Assembly (NCBI RefSeq): GCF_008831285.2 | Contig: NC_045149.1 | Coordinates: forward strand, 18,925,035 to 18,989,034 | Reading direction: 5' to 3' | From: Nymphaea colorata | Lineage: Eukaryota; Streptophyta; Magnoliopsida; Nymphaeales; Nymphaeaceae | Length of the DNA stretch: 64,000 nt | In this document: positions 1-14,056 of the stretch, piece by piece | Layout: the number at the start of each line of letters is the position of its first letter | Numbering within the stretch: the stretch's first letter is position 1 | Position numbers and translations under genes: made by a program | The notes under the pieces: model-generated | What the model was told of the DNA's origin: nothing | What the model saw: only the letters and a program-made list of their open reading frames with translations | Databases searched by the model: none

Positions 1-1124
1 CCTGAATTTTTAATTCATGTCTCTCAATGGATATAAGATACTATCAATCCGTGATGGATACGGGATGCTTTTGTTCTTGAGGATGGGCTGATGCACGGCC
101 AGGGCCTATTCCATTTGGTAAATTCCCGCTGCCTCTTGGTGTGTTGTGCAGGCAATGGAGCAGTGAGCAATAAAGGAATCATTTAGCTGGTGCTGACATG
201 TCTTAACAGGGAAATATTCATGCTAGATATGTCTCTATAGCCCATTTTAACTATATTCTTGTGAAAAATCATGGTTCTGCAAAATAATGAATGAATGTGC
301 TTCGTAGCTGTTGAGCAATGAAAATTGTTGTCTTCGTTTCGGGTCGAGGGTTATCTATAGAGAGAGGGAGAGAGAGAGAGAGATTCTAGGGAAATCTCAA
401 CGCACGGCTAGCTTGACCAGTTCTTCATTTTCAATGCGTTCAAATTTGTTTTCTCATATTCCTGAAGCAGCTAAATTGACCCCTCTTTTTTTTCCATTCC
501 CAATGGACTCGTGATAGTTCCCGCCTAAGTTTGAATGGTAGAACACTCGTATCTTTCCCCTTCCTGGGTAGCCTTTTCACCTAAAACAGAAACCAATGCT
601 TCATTTGCGAGCCTATGAGATATCCCTTTCCCATGGTTCATAAACTAATGTTCAACCTCATGTATAATTGGGCCAAAAACCAATTTGCATCTATCTCCTT
701 CCTATGGGTGTCAATCGATATTTTACAAGTGTAGGCGGCATGGGAAAGTAAACCCAAAAAAGAAAGAAAGGGAGAGGAAAAACAAGAAGGAACGTTACGT
801 TCTGCAGGATGATGGACTTTATCTGGAGTTCCTTATTTGCCAATCTTCAGAAAGTTTATATCGCATATACATGTTGTTGTTAATTTATGTGGTTTTGGGC
901 TCATATTAGTGGTAAAATGTATTGGTTTTAAAGGGCGTAGCATATCTGGTTGGGTAGTGGGTGCATAGAAGGTAAGTTGCCTCTTTGATTCATAATCTTT
1001 GATTCATAAGTGTCACTCCCTTGGATCGTAAAAGATGGGAGGTACCCCACCCAGGTCTCGATATAGCCCAAGACCCTGGAGGTAGGGAGAATTGGGGGTG
1101 GAGGGGGTTGGGGGGCTTGGGTCT

Positions 1125-1176
1125 TTTTCGACGGTGGGTTGTTAACCTTTTTTCGACGGTGGGTTGTTAACCTTTT
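1125..1176. repeat. 25 bp tandem duplication
   Basis: Two consecutive near-identical 25 bp units built around TTTTCGACGGTGGGTTG and TTAACC; the CGACGG core recurs at 1129 and 1154. It adjoins a G-rich stretch at about 1090-1120. Confidence 0.8.
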
Positions 1177-3387
1177 GCTCACCCCACGTGGTAAAATGGG
1201 TCGGACCTTAAAATGGAATACTCAAATGGCAAGGGCTATGAGTCATGAACCGATCCTATCCTTAACTAGGGAGATTGGAATTAGAAGCTTATGAAGGGCA
1301 TTTTGCGACTCCAGATCTAGGATCTGGGTTTTGATTTAATATGGACCTTGTTACATTCATGGTTCTAGCAAGCGAGGGATTCAATAACCATGAATTTAAG
1401 ACACCATTGATCCCTCGAGGAGAGGTTGTCTTACTTGAGATCCATTAAGAAGATATACCAAGTATACGGAACGCCGGGATCATTTCTCATTTATCTCTCG
1501 GACCTTTTGAAAAGGGGACACAAAATCTTAGTTAAGCATCATGGATATGAAATCCTGGAAATTAAAATTCAAAGATCCCGGATCAGTTCTGAAGTAATCA
1601 AAATACCTTGAGGGGCCTTTGTTACCACTTATGAGACCTTTTGACAGTGTAAAACAATAGAGAAATTGCAACTGCAGATTCTAGTTGTGAGTTAAGATTC
1701 TTAGATTGATGGACTATAAATTTTGGTGTGGAACTCTTGTGACAGACCTGATATTCATAATTTGATGAACTGTAAGGTGTGTTTGTTACCATGGATCTCT
1801 AATCACTGAGGATCTTAGACCTGTGAATCAGAGGTCTGACCCTAACATGCAGTGGATTATTGCTGATACGCAGGTCAGATCTCTAATTTGAGGACCGTTC
1901 TTGCTAGAAAGCCTACATGATATGTAGTCAGAACAGGAAAAGGTTTTCCCCTTTCCCTAGACAAAGAAAATTAAAGAAAAAGAAGCTTATGAATTTATTA
2001 CTTTATCAGACTTGGAATGATATAAGCATTGATGGGTTGGGGAATTCAATCAAGCCTTTCTCTTTATTGGTCTAATTGGAAGTTGCTGTTCTTCCGGTGC
2101 CTGGCAAAAGTTCTAAACCAGTACCTCATTAGTTCCTCTTTTGGTCCTCCCAATGAGATATTACGAGTATAAAGTTCCAGGATTATTGCTGATACGCACT
2201 TATCCAATATCTAGCAGAGGTTCCAGCACTTCGCATCTAAATCTGCCAGAAAATATGCCTACAGAAAACAACCATACGAAGACCAAAGAAAAGGAAACAT
2301 GGCATCGGCGTCGACGCTGTAATAATGTCTGGCACTCACGAACTCTCACTTTCACCTCGCTGGCTTGGTGATTCTAAAAAGTCAAAGCCAATTATATATA
2401 TATATATATACATGAAATGCCCTATGAAGATGATTGGGTAGCCTTTCAGATATTTACATTAGTAATTCACAAAGTCAAGATGTTTGCTTTTGACCATGTT
2501 TTGGTAATGCACCAACATGTGAATCATCCAAACACTTCGATTAGATGGCTCACAGTGATTGTGAGTAATTGGTTCCCTGAAATTACGTGAGGAATCACAT
2601 TCTAAGTAGTGAACTGTTTGGGGGATGCATCTCTGGTTAGGGCAGATACATTATATATAATGTATTAGAAAATATAACCAGTATTTGACTGCGGTTCAAA
2701 CAATGTATAGGTGACCTGCAGCATAAAGCATAAAGAGCAAGTGGCATCCCTCTTAGAATATGATGGAGAGAAAGAAAATCTTGCACTTAAATCCTCTAAG
2801 AATCGGAACACGTGCAATGATCAACGTATCACTGCGTAGACAGCACATAATCCAAACTACAAAGTAGTAAAGATCTTGTCGAAGGACAATATACTGATTG
2901 CTGGTGTTGGAGGCATTTTAACCATTCGCGGTAAACATGCCTCTTCGGCGCCCGTGGGATTATTTCTGGACATTTCCAGATATGATTGGAATTTTGCTGA
3001 TTTTAGTGGTGATTCTCACACAAGATTGATGTAAACAAATGCCCATCAACAACTAATATCTACCCGTGCCTGAAAGCTTTTGCAAAAGGGAACATACATT
3101 TTAGGAAAATAGTGAAACCATGTTCAGTTTCACTTCTCAACAATTTCTGTGGTGCATGCCTCAAATCAAGCAACTTAGGGTAAAAACATTCAACCATGAG
3201 TATGCTTTTACTATTCGATCAAAAGTTGTGCTAGTGGTTATAAAACATTGAAAAATTTATAAATAACAGCCCAAATTTTGATTCATGGTCATAGGATGCA
3301 TAATTTCCTTTCATAAATACAATTTCATCGACGATAACTTTTGAAAATACATTTAATTGACCTTCTTTTGTATGGTTTTTTTTTTTA

Positions 3388-3480
3388 ATTTGTTTTAAAG
3401 GGTGAATGGTTCATTCTTCTGCCCCTAAGAGATGCCACCGCTTGCCCACCCCCCTTTCCTCTCTCCCAAGATTCACAGAA
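3388..3480 (+). repeat. Dispersed repeat fragment (resembles 16060-16130)
   Basis: A T-rich run followed by AGGGTGAATGGTT and then CTGCCCCTAAGAG. The same order of words (AGGGTGAGTGGTT, CTACCCCTAAAGAG) recurs after a T-run at about 16075-16110. This suggests two diverged copies of an unclassified dispersed repeat. The similarity is short, so the call is tentative. Confidence 0.35.
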
Positions 3481-5939
3481 CTGGCTTGGGGACTTCTTAT
3501 GGTTCAGAGAAGAAGCACATTGAGAGGTAACAGTAACCACTCATGATTTAAAAAAAAAATCCTTAAAAAAAAATCCTTTGAAAAGGTAGGCTAACTTACT
3601 GCCCAAGTGGGCTACAACTCCTTGCCTTTAACAGAAAAGTGAATTTGGGAAGATTCCCTTCATTAGTGGATTTTTTCTCCCTTTATCAGGATAAAAATGG
3701 TTTTTTAGTTACATTTTCCTATATCCCTTTGATGAAGTTTGAGTTTGTGAATTATTTTGTGGACTAAGTCGGTTATTTAGAGTTTCTCAAAAGATTTGAA
3801 CAGCTACTTGTGATGTTCTCTAACTCCTGTTAAAAAGAATTACTTTGTTATTAAGATGCAGATCCGTACAAACGCTGGGTGTCGCACAAAAGAATCCTGC
3901 ACGAGCAAGTTGTCCAGCAGGTAACGGATAGAGCATCCAGGTTTCCCGAAAGGAAGAGATGGTCTTTAGTCAAAATTAAAGACGAATGCAAAAATTCTAA
4001 AAAAAAAGTGAAGATTTGGTAATTGCTCTTTTCTCTCAATCTCTCTTTTATGAGGAGTTTTGAAGTTGTCTTCAAGTTGCTGCTCTTTTCATGAGATTCC
4101 TGACCAATCTTTCTTTTGCATATGAACTGTGCTCTCTCATAAAGACTCCTCTTTCTTTCCCTTCAACTTTATGAATTGTTCTTATTATGCTTTGAAGTTC
4201 AAGTGCTGCTGATTAAATTAATTCTAAGATTTAGTCGATCTATACAGCAAGTCCTGCTCCTGGCATTTCTCAGGAGAAAAATGAAATCAAACACCTTTTT
4301 ACAGAACAAATGTGTAAATCATGCAAACTGTTAAGTGTTCAAGTGTTGGGTGTGATTATGAAGCCTCCTTCACACCCAGTTTTGTTGATGTGAAGGTTTA
4401 TTCTTCTAAAGCGCGCAACACCTTGACCTTCTCCATTTATTTGCATTATTCCTTTGACCAATCTGTTCCAGAAAATCAAATTCATTAAGATTGCATGAAG
4501 GGCGTTTGGCAAGAAAAAGAACATGTTTTTTGAAATGGACGTTCTTCATGTTTGAAGAATTTGCCATGTTTTTATTTCGGAACAAGTTGTGCAATTATAG
4601 GTGTTTCTAAATCTAACAATCAAATGCTGGACACAATTATACTGCCTTCTTTAGAACCCAGAACATGGTGTTCTTCATACTTGCATTTTAAGAATATATG
4701 CTTTAAGAACATAGTATTCATCCAGATGCCTTCGGACGTACCATTATGATGATGTACCTAATAGATCAAATATATTAACTTAGCCTATATGTTTACACTT
4801 TGCATGTTAAAACTGGATGTTGCTGGTATATACAATAGAGTTGGCGTTATTTTCACCATCTTACAGGTGCATATATACATGTGACACTATAACATTTTAC
4901 TAACCTGAAAGGACAAGAAGGGTACTTTCTCATGATTGGAAAAGTCTTACCATACCACAAGAGAGAAAAGCTTCAAATATTCTAAATATTTACCAAAAAG
5001 GAAAGACAACATGCTTTATTCCATGGAAATAAAGCATAAAGGGCCGAGACGGTGTTATTATCCTTTCTGGCAACTGCCATATTTAAGTGCTGGATAGCCA
5101 TTAAATGTCCTTAGATATGAGTCTGGACCCCTTTTGGGTCATGAGGCAACTCAAACCCATGTCGTATGACAGAATATGCCACTATTTGTTGCGCTCATCA
5201 ATGTCTCCTTGATCAGGATCCGGACCCCATTAGCTCTCTGTTCTGACCATATCCACACGAACTTTTGATATCTTCAAGCTTCAGATTTCAATCAAAATTC
5301 CAACTGTTTGCCATCGCTTCATTAAAAGCTTACTTTTCAAAATCAGGTTGTGGAATGTTTGGGTGCTATCAAATTAGGTTTGAAGAAAACTCTAGTTTTA
5401 ACAAAACCTGTGTAAAAGAGAGTGAAAAACTTGGTTCCCTTTAAGTTATTCAAAAACCAGTGTCACCCAAATAAAAGAAAAAAACAAAGTTTTTAAAACT
5501 CATTAAAAACCTTTTATAAAAACTAATTTTTACAAAACTGGATTAGAAGAGGGTATCATCCAAATGCCCCCAAAGTGTTGTTTCTAAAACAGTATTTAAG
5601 GTGTGTTTTGGGGACAGTCCAAACCGGGTTCTCACAAAATCAAACTTTGTAAGTTAAAGCGACTAGAATGGTACCTCAAGATATCAAAAACATGTCATAT
5701 ACTTTAAGCGAATCGAGGAGGATTGAGTAAGAGTTTCGGCTTTGAGTCTCCCAAACCAAATTGACTTGCCTAGTCCCTGACTAAGTCCCAGTCAAACGAA
5801 CCAACTCATGGGACATGTTGTTGGAGCGGCGGCCTTTTGGCGATTGGGTGTCTTGTAAACAGATTTTGTTGCGGACCGGAGTCGGTCGGTCGCTCGGCCA
5901 ACCACCGCCAAAATAAGTTCGAGCCCTGCGGGCCGACAG

Positions 5940-6256
5940 ATCGGCAGTCGCCACGTCGGAAGAATAACGTCCGATGTGGCTTCCGGCAGAGGAGGGCCGT
6001 TAATGGCGGGGCCGGGCAACGCGCCCCTTCACCTCCGCGGCTCGACGGCGTTGCGCTGATTCGCTGACGTCAGACGAGAAGGAGGTGGCGATGGTCTGAT
6101 GGGTATAAAGCGGCCGGCGTCGCCCTCCTCCCCCCGACCGATATCTAAGGCCCTCCGCTCATTCCACCCCCTCCCTTTCTCTTCGAGAGTCTGAGCAAAA
6201 ATAAGAAAGAGAAAATCGCCATTGTAGTTGTGAGGCACAGAAAGAGAGAGATAGAG
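5940..6256 (+). promoter_or_regulatory. Core promoter and 5' leader of the CCT gene
   Basis: GC content rises sharply from about 5820. A palindromic TGACGTCA (C-box/CRE-type bZIP site) lies at 6065-6072 and a TATAAA at 6104-6109. A pyrimidine-rich then purine-rich leader follows and runs into the ATG at 6257. Spacing from TATA to ATG leaves a leader of about 120 nt. The elements are seen directly; their use in this gene is inferred. Confidence 0.6.
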
Positions 6257-9200
6257 ATGTTACAGGACGTGCTCCATCCACCGGAATCACATTTTCCGGT
6301 AAATGTTCATGATACCATCTTCCTTACTTTCACGTTCTTTTTTTTTTCCATTTCCACTTTCTTGATCGCTTCTTTAGGTGTAGAACTTTTAAATTTAAAT
6401 ACTTTTAGGCTTTTAGCAGAAGCTTGCTGAAGGGAAACGAAAAAGAATCGGGATAACTTGCTACCCCTTCAATGAAAATGTCTCACTTTGTCGTCGGAGT
6501 TTTTGTTCTTCACATTGCCCATCTGATATAGGACGTTGCTAATTTCTTCCATGGATCCTTGTTTGGTAAATGAATAACTCTTTTGTTCGAAACGCGGAGG
6601 AGCATTTCTCTTTAAGCTTAGTTATTACAGAGTTCGAGCGTTCAACCATCGTTGTAATATTTTTTTTACGGTAGAACCTTACCATGCTTGCTCAAGTGAA
6701 GGTTCCTTGAAATTGTTAAAATCTTTGGAAGGCGACAGATTAAACTTGGAAGAACCTCATCGTCTTTCCGGTCACAATCTCCGGCCAAAAGAATAGTCGA
6801 TTTGTGATTAAATATACGAATTATAGTCCTGCTATCATCGAGAAGATAAGGTGCTCGAACACCGAGGTTGTACTCAAATGCAGCCACGCTCGATTGAACT
6901 CGATGACCCAACCGATGAGATATGAGATTATCACTTGAAGCCGCCTCGTCTAGATCACCGGACCAATAAAACAGGAGGCTGAGGGTATTCCAGTAATTGT
7001 GACGACGTTCTTCGCTTGCAGGAAGATCTCGCTGTGCCACCGGCGTCGTTTTTCGACTTCGCGGAGGACGACGTCCTCCTAGCCGAGACGCTGAGCAACC
7101 AGCCGGACGTCTGCAGCTCTAACAGCTCCGGCGACACCCTTTTCTCCTCCTCATCTCCATCCGCCGACAGCAACCGGAACACCCCGGTTCTCGCCGCCGC
7201 TTCTCATCTTACGGGCACCCCCCAGCAACAGGGCGTCGACTTTCCGACGAGCTACGCGCCTGCTCTTACCTTCCACGACCAGTTCGACCTCTCCTCGATC
7301 CACCACTTATCCTCCTCCGCCTCCTCCTATGAGGACAATGCCGCCGGAACTGGCTTCTGTTACGTGTTCGGCCAGGCGGGGGCCAGCCTCGACTCTTCCT
7401 CGCCGATGCCGTGCTCCTTCGGGCCGCCCTTCGAGGCGGAGGTGGAGTGCCTCTTACCATTTATTGATTTCGCCCAGGCGGCCACGCTCGGCCTCGTGCA
7501 GCCAGGTGGGCTGAGCCCGACGGCTGCGGCTGCCAGAGGAAGGGCTTGCCGGCCGATGCACCAAACCGAGCCGGGGATCATGGCCGCGGAGCTGGAGATT
7601 CACGCCGAGAGTCTCGGAGGCGTCTTCTCCGCCGAGTCGATGCGCGGGCTCTATAGCGCCGGAGACATGCAGGTAATGCCCTCTTCAGCCGTGGGATTGA
7701 GAAGTTTTCATTTAAGCATGTCATTTCTCAGTTAATTTGAAAACGCGCTCATATTTCTACATTTCATCATATGCTTCACACTTTTTTTTTATGGTTCACA
7801 AATAACAACAAAAATGATCTATCACCAAACACGTAACCAGTTTCGATCGATTGGTGTCTTGTTGCTTAGAAGAGAATAAAAATTGTCTAAAATATGTCTA
7901 ATGGTGTTTCCCGTCAAGAGAGTCACATCATCTGAGAGTGTGGTCAAGTATAGTGCATGTCAAAAATTCAGAAATATAAGGCCTTTTTTAGTATTATACT
8001 AAACGTCGTTCATGCAGCTAGGATTCTCGTTCGATCGAGGGCGAAGATAGTCGTAAGGCATGTTTGCCATAGCTGGCGATATTTTGGATAGTACATATAT
8101 CTCAAAAACACTATATATTTTTATGTCAAGAAATATAGTATGATTATTATCAATGATATTCTTATATCTAATAAGAAAATGCTAGTTATAATTAATTACA
8201 ATATATTTTCTGAAACAAGAATATATTTGTAAAGCATATGTCCCAAGAAGACAATGTTCTTACCAGTCACTTTTACACTCTAATTCAATGGAAGAATTAC
8301 TCAAGCTACAATTGTTTATGTTTCATTAACACATGGTAAGGCACACTAACACATATCATTCAATCTTGAATATTGCTTTACCAGTAAACACAATATTACC
8401 AGATGGTCAGTTGGGCTCTCAAAACCATGAAGTTATAGGCCAAATTCTAGTGCGTTTTCTTGGAAAACACTGTACTAATTCTTCTGAGTAGGGGTACCAG
8501 CTATAACTTAGCAAAACATGCTTTATATTTAATAGCTCTTGTAAAATAAAAATGAAATGTGGAAAGAGTTGGAGCATAATACAGTTTTTCGTTTCCAAAA
8601 GTCGCATACTGCAAGGCAGGTTTCACCTGTAAAACCGCCATGTTTTTCACTACATCTTTCATAAATGTATTATTTTTTATAAGGATCTTACAAAATTTGT
8701 TCAACTAAACACAATAGGACCACCAAATTTTGCGGCTTAATGCAACTTGTGTCCTAGAGTCTACATGTGTTGTGTTCAAGGGAGCAAAGAAAGGAAACTG
8801 GAATCAATCCTCGGGTCGAGTACCGGTTACTCGATCTACCTCCCATGCAATACTTCACCATCAACTGCATAGAGTCACTTCTAGAAAAAAGGAAGCATCT
8901 CCCTTGCTAGGATAGGAGGGTGAAGCACTCCTGGTAACATGAAGATTTGTGTTCAATAAGACTGCATTTGATGAAGCGGTATTAAGCTCTTGGAACACAT
9001 GTTCCCAAAATTAAATACATGAATCAAGAGCAACATGTTGTTGTTGAGAAAACATGGCGCTGGGCATATAAAATCAGAGCATGTTTCCTTAAACAAAAAA
9101 GTGTAGCGTTCTTGGAATATGTGTTACAAGCATGCATGTTTTAAGAACACAATGTTCTTGTCTCTTTGGAGACATTTGATAAGAACACAAGGTTCTTGTC

Positions 9201-12035
9201 TCTTCGGAGACATTGGGTAAGAACACGAAGTCCCTACCAAACCCCCTCTTATGGGTGTGAAGAGGTCTGTCTCGGATCAACTTAATTGGATACCCTGCAG
9301 TGGCCGAGCCACATATAGGCTAGTGTGGGCAACTACCCACACCAGCTTCTCAATTTTCTTTCACTCTTGCATTAAAATTGTTAATATTTACTTTGTTATA
9401 CATGTAAGTGTCCTACTTTTAGGTATGAAAACATGTGAATCAATACCAATTCAAAAAATTTTTCTGGCTAGCAGAGTTACAGTGTGGCTGGTTGTGGGCC
9501 TTCAAAAATCTCATTGTACTGCAGCTAGACCCAGCTTCAGTCACATGCGAAGCCCATAATAGACCCGAGTAGGGGACTCAAAATGCCTCTCAGCCAAATT
9601 TTTTTGGCCTCTGCCACTAGTTCTAGGATGGCAAACATGATTAGAGGTTTGTTATCTAGAAAAGATACGTTACAGAGGAAGCTATAGAGATGCAAATAAA
9701 ACATCCCAAGACATTTTGGAGATGGTATTCGTATCGGATCCTTTATCCAGAAGCGACTAGACCGTCAAATCAGATCCAGACTATTTGTGATCTTGGGGGA
9801 AGGGTTGCCATTATCAAGTAAAAGGACTGCTCTGCTTTTTTAAAGTTTGGGCATCTATCGACTTTTGGCACATGAGTGCCGATCAGCATGTTGGTGTCAA
9901 GAACACACATGGTTTTCAAACTGAAGCATATATTCACACTGGATAAGGACCCTGATCAAGTCCTAGACATGAACAAAAAGGTGAAGAAAGGGGCTTGGTT
10001 TTTGTCTTCTCAAAAAGAGGCCAGCACCTCCCCTTGAATCGATCCCCTGTGTTCACCTAAAAGGCAAGCTTGAAGATCACTGATTTTTCAACAGTTTAAC
10101 TAACGCCTTTTTTGGTTCATTGTGAGGTAAGAGGAACTGTTACAGACCAAAGATAATGACTGCAGAAAAGATGCATATACAGCATTTTGCTGTCAAAGTA
10201 AACATGCACAGAAAATAAACTGTGCTTAATAGTGGGTCTCACAGAAGGCAACCATTTTTAACGTTTGCTTCAGTCACCATAAAACTTTTCTTTCTTCTTA
10301 GCAAATAAATAGATCTGGATAGAATAATAAGTGAAACAAACTGGGCCTAAGTACTCCGGCATTCCATAGAAAGGCAGTAGTCATCCTGTAAAAGAGTGGG
10401 CAATGAACTTCAGTAAGTTTGAAGGAATGATATGTTGGAATTTCGTGTGCTTTTGCCGAGGGAACTTTTCTAGTGAATGAATGTATTTTACTGATAGGAC
10501 GTCTGCTCAGAAGGACACAATGGAAAGGAATTTTATTTGCTGATCAAACCACAAAGAAGGAAAGCATTAATAATGTCGATTTACTTTTTATACATTTTCA
10601 AAATTCACCCAGATAGTGAAGTCTTTCAGTTGAACAAGCGTTTCTTTTTAGTTAGAAAAATGGATTCATAGATTTTGAAGAAACTGCGAAAAAAAAAAAA
10701 GTAACAAAAAATAAAGAAGCCACTGGTAGAGTCCTGGAGTATTAATTGCTTCTGCGTTCGTTGAGATTAAATTGACAGTAGTAGTTGCTGTGTTTGGGGT
10801 GGGATGGCCGGCTTCAGGAGAAGGGACAGGTAGTGGGTGGTGGTGGGTGTGGCACCGCTTTGACGTCCGATGCGCCTCCCTTAGAGGAATCAGGCTTCAA
10901 AATTGGCCGCTATTCTGTGGAGGAGCGAAAGCAGAGGATTCATAGGTACATGAAAAAGAGGAACCAGAGAAACTTCAACAAGAAGATCAAGGTCTCTCTC
11001 TCTCTCTCTATGTGTATGCCAAACTATGTAAATTGACATTAACATAAAAATCATGTTTTTAAGTATTTGAGTTTTAGAAAGCATAATCTTCGAAGAAAAT
11101 CAGTCCCATTTTTAGACTAGTTCATTACAGCAGAATTTGAAGTTTTATAATTCCCTTCTGCGTTGACTGGTAACATGTGTAGTATGCCTGCCGGAAGACA
11201 CTAGCGGACAGCAGACCACGTGTTCGGGGAAGGTTTGCAAAGAATGATGACTTCGGCGACGCAACAAGAACGCATCACTTTGAAGACGACGACGAAGTAA
11301 GTCATGGTTTCTCTATACCTGCAACTCATAGTTGTCAGATCATATCACAATGACTTTCTTGAATGATCACAAGACAAAAGGTGCCTATCTTTCGGTTTTT
11401 TCTTCTTCTGTTCTTTAAGAGAAAGGTACAGTTTTCTTTGGTTTTTTTTGTTCATATCCAGTCAAGGTAAAGATTCTTCTTTGGCAGAAAGAAAGTAGAA
11501 ATTTTCAGAATATGAACGAGATTCTTTGTTCGTTACAGGGGAGAAGTTTTAGTCAGCTTTACCTTTTTTCCATGCAACATTGCCATAACATAGCAATTGA
11601 TTCGTTACCTTTGTCTCACTTTATATCGTTTGTGTTTGCTATCCAAAATCTCCGTTGAAAGTATTAACAAAGGGCCTGCTTTCTTGACCTTGTGGAAGAA
11701 AACACTTGTGAAGAACCAGATCCTTATATAGAAGTGTTATCATGATTCGTTGCAGTATGTATTTCTTACTAATGGTTGAGAAAAGCCAAACATACTTGAG
11801 CATCAATAAATTGTTTGTGGTGCCAATATTTCTCATGGTTGCCATAAGATATTCTTATAAAAGAACAGGAAGGGAAAAAGAAAAAGAGTTGGGATGAACT
11901 GAAGTTCCTTTGCTTGTCCAGGTCGATAATGCAGACTACAAAGAGCAGGACTTGATCGACTCTTCAGACATTTTTGCCCACATTAGTGGCGTGAACTCTT
12001 TCGATACGAATAATCCTATTCAATCCTGGATTTAG
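6257..12035 (+). CDS. CCT-motif family protein (five exons)
   Basis: Exons read as 6257-6298, 7022-7672, 10818-10991, 11183-11296 and 11922-12035, all joined in phase 0 with GT/AG borders, giving 364 residues ending at TAG 12033-12035. The basic CCT motif lies at about residues 262-309 (GRYSVEERKQRIHRY, then RNFNKKIK, then RKTLADSRPRVRGRFAK after the intron). This is the CONSTANS/TOC1-type motif known for nuclear localisation and binding NF-Y subunits or DNA. No B-box zinc fingers or response-regulator domain precede it, so it belongs to the CCT-motif-only class (ASML2-like), generally transcriptional regulators. The N-terminal half is acidic and Ser-rich, and an acidic EDDDE stretch follows the motif. 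The acceptor of exon 3 is the least certain border: an alternative AG lies 12 nt downstream. I am confident of the family, not of a specific orthologue. Confidence 0.9.
7673..10817 (+). other. Large second intron of the CCT gene
   Basis: A 3.1 kb AT-rich intron between a GC-rich exon 2 and the CCT exon. It holds a 38 bp tandem repeat near 9143-9232. It also holds diverged repeat-like sequence at about 9300-9640 (words such as CGAGCCACATATAGGC and CCTCTGCCACTAG, typical of decayed transposon ends). No coding exon in frame with the flanking exons was identified, though a small exon cannot be excluded. Confidence 0.6.
9143..9232. repeat. 38 bp tandem repeat, about 2.4 copies
   Basis: AAGAACAC followed by GTTCTTGTCTCTT and GGAGACATT is repeated with starts at 9143, 9181 and 9219, a period of 38 bp. 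The third copy breaks off after AAGAACACGAAG. It lies inside intron 2 of the CCT gene. Confidence 0.85.
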
Positions 12036-14056
12036 ATTATTCGCTGTTGGAGATTGAGTTTGTACATCAACACTTGAATGAAGCCTGGAACGTATCCTTT
12101 TTTTGTTCAATAAGAGAAACTGTTACTTGAAAACGCTTGTATGAAGTGCTTTGCTTCAGGAGCTACTAAATTTGAGCCCTCAAATTTTATAAGTTCATTA
12201 TCGGCAGAAAGATCTTTGCCCTTTTTCCTTTCATATTTTGGCTTGTGCATGTAGGCTAGACTGTAAATGGAGACTTGAGAACAAAAGTTTCATTTTGACA
12301 AATTTAAAGGCAGCAATTATTGATTCATTCTCGTGGAATTGATTCAAAGATAGATTTCGTAGCCATTTGAATTCAAAGGTCGATTTTGTAGCCATTTGAG
12401 TTCTATCTGCAATATTATCTGCAGGCATGTCAAAGATTCTAAACCCATCTGGTTCATCTGTGCGTAAAAGGTGAAAAAGTTTGCTACCGAGACCTTTCCT
12501 GTGCCATCCAATCCAATATATGAAGGAAAATGGTTTATGAGTTTTAACTTTTGTGGATTCCATAAAGTAGATTTGCCGTTTCATATAATAAAAAATTATC
12601 TATATCAGACAGGGTTCCAACTGATCGGACACGAACAAAATCCAGTCAGCGTCCAGCTTCCTTTTTTCCCAATAGATCAGAGGAATCAGATGCACTTTCA
12701 TTTACTCTTCATCATTGCAAATCAGCCCTCCACCTAATTTCTGTTCTTAAACTATGGCCATAGATTTTATCATATTACAGTTGAACCAGAAAACAACCTT
12801 GTCTGTGAGCTTTGTTCAATTGAGACCAAGGAAGAACCACTTGCAGGAAGTACTCATTAACAGCGGCAATTTGATCGGTCACTACTCCCGTAGAGTCTGT
12901 GGTCAGGTTCATGCTGTGTCCGAAACATGTGATACTATTAAAAGAGGAAAAGAAGTTCAAATCCTGGAAGGACAGCTGCCATGAGTAGAAATTGCGTTAG
13001 GATCAGGAGTCATAGCTCTTATATTCACTATACCAAGATGACCACACTCTCAAAACTGGCTGCTGTTCCCACTGATGAATCAATCAGTACGTCCGTGTGA
13101 TGCATGTGCGTGTATTCGTGAGTCAATTAGATTTTGAATATACTTTCAGAGATGTTCAGTGAGATAGTTCACAACCAAAAGAAGCTTTGGTGAGAGAAGC
13201 CACATTTTTTAGACCCACGAGATGGGAAAATGGAGGAAAAACAACATATGATCCAGTTCAAGCCTATCGTGTCGTCCAATTCAGACCGTAAAAGACAAGA
13301 GGTATGCTATCTTTGGCTTCCACTGGTTTGTGGACTTCCAGCATGCCAGATGAATCTCTCCAAACCCATCGTGCAAAAATTACAAGGAAACTGCAGAACG
13401 ATGACAGAATATTCCAAGAGTTTAACTTGTGTTAACATACGAATTCATTCTGCAATTTTGTTGATTGTCAGTTTTTTCAGCATTATCAAACGAATTAGTG
13501 GCCAGGTCACCAAATTTGACGGAGTCTCAAACTCTTGAACTAGAAAAGACATTATGAACAATGGAGCCTCAACACATTTTCTTCCCTGTTCCGTACCTCT
13601 ACATGCAGACTCTACAAATTGAACTGCTTGATATAGGCAGAGTCCTATGTGCAAAATCTACGAGTGGAACTGCTTGATAGAGGCAGGATCCTATTTGCAT
13701 ACTCTACAAGTTGAACCGCTTGATACAGGCATAGTCTTAGGGTATAGCTAGATCCCCATATTCTGGTCCTGACGTTTTTACAGACCAGCACAGAGTCCAC
13801 TTCAGGATGATACAAACGGCTCAACATAGAGCTTGAGTTGAAAGTTACTTCTACTTTGACATCTCTACATTTCATACTTTTGTTTTTAACCTACTCCCGT
13901 CCACTCTCTTCAGTCACCAGTGTATCAAAACGACAAAAGTATCACATGATTCACCGAGCAAAGAGAATGTTTCAAGCTGATCACAAGTGAACTCGCGAAA
14001 ACAACTTTTGCAATGTTAAGCATTTATACAGTAAAACGTCCAAAACCAAACTTTTG
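12036..14056. other. Intergenic DNA between convergent genes
   Basis: 3' flank of the CCT gene and of the convergent minus-strand frame ending at 14057. An AATAAG at about 12109 could act as a near-consensus polyadenylation signal for the CCT gene. Open frames here are short and unrecognised. A 46 bp tandem repeat lies at about 13608-13740. Confidence 0.5.
13608..13740. repeat. 46 bp tandem repeat, three diverged copies
   Basis: The unit contains CTACAAATTGAACTGCTTGA and AGGCA and recurs with GAACTGC or GAACCGC at 13621, 13667 and 13713, a 46 bp period. The copies differ at several positions. Confidence 0.8.

Larger units (their letters stand above)
1..5780. other. Intergenic DNA, no gene seen
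   Basis: All open frames here are short (under 85 codons), low in complexity and without recognisable domains. The stretch holds a GA-rich microsatellite near 357-383, a TA tract at 2393-2411, poly-A/T runs and a 25 bp tandem duplication near 1125-1175. No tRNA or rRNA gene was recognised. It could contain the 3' end or UTR of a gene lying to the left, but nothing in the sequence establishes that. Confidence 0.5.
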
